From: Phyto melanocephala
Taxonomy: Eukaryota; Arthropoda; Insecta; Diptera; Rhinophoridae
Direction of reading: 5' to 3'
Assembly: GCA_941918925.1 (NCBI GenBank)
Contig: OW799233.1
Location: 158,402,845-158,466,844 of the forward strand
DNA: 64,000 bases
Shown: positions 60,871 to 64,000 of the stretch, piece after piece
Numbering within the stretch: the stretch's first letter is position 1
Layout of the letters: each line of letters begins with the position of its first letter
The notes under the pieces: generated by a model
Database searches by the model: none
Seen by the model: only the letters and a program-made list of their open reading frames with translations
What the model was told of the DNA's origin: nothing
Position numbers and translations under genes: made by a program

Positions 60871-62662
60871 AAACTACTATTTTATGAAAATTTCCAAAAG
60901 GCTATTAAATCAGACACACTTGTCAAAAAACCTGTCACACATGTGCACTTTTCCTTCACACAATTTGTGAACACTCATATAATTTTTGACATATTAAACG
61001 GCTAGATCTGATAGTCAGTCATGTCCTCTAAGCGCGCTTGAAAAATGACCCCAAAGTCAACACAACACAGGATAACATTTTAATTAGTCGTATGATTAAA
61101 TTGTAAAACTTTTAGATCTGTAAAGCCGTGGTGGATATTAAAGTCATGTCGTTTTTCATTTAAAGCGTTTTTTTAAATACAATAAGAACTTCGTTAAGAT
61201 CTCACATATAGTTTATTCTACTACTACACACACACACACACATACAACAGTATCGGTTGTGAGTGCCTTAATTGTTGCCAATCGCACAGTTTAGTTGCGA
61301 CAGTAGAATTTTACGGTTATATCTACAGAATTTCGTTTCTGATTATAAATATGTAGTCAGCACTAATAAATTATGATTCTTGCAATAGAAATTTTATAAT
61401 CAAAAATGAAAAGTTCGATTTCAGGAACTGAACCATTCGATTGGCAATAAATGTGATTTTCTGTTTTCTGGGTGTAGATATCTCAAAAGAATATTCTAGA
61501 AATTTTAAATTATAAAAAAATTAAATATTAGCAGATTCTAACTTTTAATGGCAGCTATTTTTTTTAGAAAATTCACTGTTAAAAAGAATACAATTCCCCA
61601 AATATAATACAAAGTATATTTCCTTTATATAAAGGATGATATTCACACTCCTCTTAGTTTTTGCTTGAAAACTGTGACCAAAGGTACAAAAATCAAAATC
61701 AAAAGTATAAAAAAATCGAAATCAAAAACACAACTAAAAAACTGTTATTGCTAAAATCTGCCCTTAAGTCTGGAATTCTCTTTTGTATTTTCCTTCGCGG
61801 TCATACAGGGAAACATTGTTGTCGGAAACATTCCAGTTTATATTTGTTTTTTTGGCATTTGTATATATTTTCATTTTTAATATTATTTATTACATTATTT
61901 ATTTGTTTATTTTTATTCAAACAAAGTTAAATATAAAACATAGAGAACAAAGCACACCGAAAAGAAATAAAGCAAATGTCAAAAAGCATAGCAAATGTAA
62001 CCAATAAAAATGAAAGCACAAAGCGTGCTTCCGAGAATGGGAAACAAATTTCATATTATCTTCACCACCCATTCCTCTTTACCAAATAAAATGTTTCCCT
62101 GTCTAACTGGTGACTAAGTGGTAATTTGGGAATTTCTGTCTCGACTTGAACTCACGGAAATTGTTGGTGTTTAAAGAACGCCAACGACAACAAAAACAAG
62201 TCAAATCTAAAATACATTTTTAGTATTAAACACGACCAAATATTTATTTATCACACTGAAGACAACTAAATCACGTTCACAAAAAAAATAAGAGAAGAAA
62301 ATCTGTTACATTAATTTAAACGTGATTAATAGTAATTTTGAAGCAATTAACAATAAAATAAGATTTGAAAACTTCAAAAGAAAGGGCTTTTGCCTTTACA
62401 GTCAGAAGACCCTAATTTAATGAGTCATCCTTAAGTTTTTTTTTATTTGATATCTATTTTCTTTTTATTTCAAACAAAAGAACAGTCAAATAAATAACTT
62501 ATATTTTCACACTTTTAAATTTTTATTGTTTAAATTACAAATACAAGTCTGTAAAATATAGGATCAAAATTTAATTGTCAATTACCAGAATTTCTATTGA
62601 ATAAATGTTTATTATTTTTGTAGATAGATTAAATAAAGATTTATTTTAGAAAATATTGATAA

Positions 62663-62980
62663 GGGCTATAATACGCGGCATGTTTTTTACATCTGACTTG
62701 ACAAATTCCACACTGATAGGTACGAACATGTCGTGTATTACCTTTTAAACATTACTTCTGTGGAAAACATTTGTTGAGACATCTGACAAAATTTCAATTA
62801 GATCGCGCTCTATTTTCTTCTGTCAAAACATGTGGCATCAGCCGTTTGCAGAAATCTCTGCTGCTGCAAAGCAGTCAGCGACGGTTGCCTGCAAAAATAC
62901 AACTTTGACAGACATGTAGATTTACATATGTCTCACAAATTTTAAAGTCATATGTAAAAAACATGCCGTGTATTATAGCC
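62663..62980. mobile_element. TIR element, ~318 bp
   Basis: Left GGCTATAATACGCGGCATG and right CATGCCGTGTATTATAGCC are near-perfect inverted repeats; pairing continues through TTTTTTACATCTGACTT for about 36 bp. Related to the diverged element at 47938-48164. No coding capacity. Confidence 0.65.
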
Positions 62981-64000
62981 TTAAAAAAACATCAGGAAAA
63001 AAAGTCAGAAACAAATTAGAATTAACATTGTCATTTGCTGCACACTTGTAACATAACTGAAGATGAAATTACTTATTGGTTTATTTAAAGAGCTTTCAGC
63101 AGCACGAATTATTAGTTCGAACAAATATGTTCGGAAAACTAAAAAATTAATTAAACATATTTAGCATTTTTTAAATTTTAATATGCAAACACTATGTGAT
63201 GTATTGGGTGTTTTTTAGAGGCCTAGATATTTTTATTTATTAGTTTATGCTGTTCGCAGTGATATCGTTGGTTTGTGTTTTTTATGTATCAGTCTTGGCA
63301 TTAAAAATAAATGAGAGAAGAGAAAGAATTATTTTTTCATTAAAAAGAGGTTTAAAAGAAGTGAGGCGAAAATTACGACTGATTTCTGCGACGTATTTAG
63401 ATAACTGATGTATTGAAAACCACGATACGATGGAATTCTGTTTGGTCATTACTTCTTCACATTCGTTTTTGTATTTCTGAGTACTTAAAAATTACTATTC
63501 GTAACATATCTTATACTTATAAAAGATAGCAAATCAATTTTTATTTCACGTTTAAACATATTTTGTAAAGTACATGTGGTATTAAGTTTATTAACAGGAT
63601 TTCAAGTTACATTACGATATGAGAATAACATATAATTTTATTTCCGAAAATTCCCACAAATTGGCAAATATTTGCAAAATCTCTTTTAAAATATTAGATA
63701 ATTTCTTTTATCTCTTTTAATTGATACATTGTCAAAAATTTTTAATTGTTTGATTTATAGTTTCTTCCCTAATTTATAGCTACCCAATGTGGTAGCGTAA
63801 TATTTTATTAAAATATTTTTTTTTTATTTAAAAAAAAACTGATCTCAAGCTTGAATAATAGGACAAAGTAATGATTCTTATATTTATTTTAAATTAAAAT
63901 TTTAACATGATTCTGAAACAGCTGAGCAATATCATTTTTCTTCAATTGCAAGTGGCTTTTTTCCAGTTTAATAACTTTTCAATTAACCCATACATGTATA

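Larger units (their letters stand above)
43665..64000. other. 20-kb region upstream of the first wake exon, no gene found
   Basis: Either a long 5' UTR intron plus promoter of wake or intergenic DNA. Open frames here are short and AT-biased, and none has splice signals or similarity I can defend. The region holds the repeats and transposon relics listed separately; stretches between them (for example 45231-46782, 52111-54655, 57641-60379, 60871-62662 and 62981-64000) show nothing else. Confidence 0.45.

Overview
The window is AT-rich nuclear DNA of a higher fly. Long introns, dense transposon relics, mini-me-like dispersed repeats with GTCY tracts, and proteins close to Drosophila genes as I remember them suggest a calyptrate such as a blow fly or house-fly relative; the species cannot be fixed from the sequence. 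Three protein genes are recognised. wfs1 (wolframin, + strand, four exons, 898 aa) lies at 1464-4610. Gclm (modifier subunit of glutamate-cysteine ligase, - strand, one exon, 301 aa) lies at 7879-8784. wake/ANKFN1 (wide awake, - strand, ten coding exons joined in one open frame of 1705 aa) lies at 19423-43664. The first coding exon of a fourth, unidentified - strand gene enters at 66-265, head to head with wfs1.

Layout: 1-5.0 kb holds the unidentified exon, a degenerate tandem repeat between the two gene starts, and wfs1. 5.0-9.0 kb holds mini-me-like repeats and Gclm. 9.2-14.5 kb is a transposon graveyard: a Penelope-like element with reverse transcriptase and GIY-YIG relics and a hammerhead-like motif, and a LINE RNase H relic. 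14.5-19.4 kb is AT-rich with no recognisable gene. 19.4-43.7 kb is wake, whose introns contain mariner, pogo/Tigger, Helitron-like, LINE and MITE insertions. 43.7-64 kb has no supportable coding exon and is either upstream intergenic DNA or a long 5' UTR intron of wake; it contains further repeats.

Functionally, wolframin acts in the ER membrane, Gclm in glutathione synthesis and Wide awake in sleep and clock output of neurons. The three are not an operon or a pathway cassette. From memory wfs1 and Gclm have adjacent gene numbers in Drosophila (CG4917, CG4919), so their proximity is probably conserved synteny.

I found no convincing new multi-gene system. The most informative non-genic signals are a Helitron-like family with six ~121-bp tandem units in each of two copies, one of them caught inside another repeat so that its A|T target is visible; a pair of 129-bp Harbinger-like MITEs, each inside another transposon relic and flanked by CAG; a hammerhead-like motif at the Penelope relic; and a TA-flanked element family that seems to keep an exon-intron-exon cassette in two copies.
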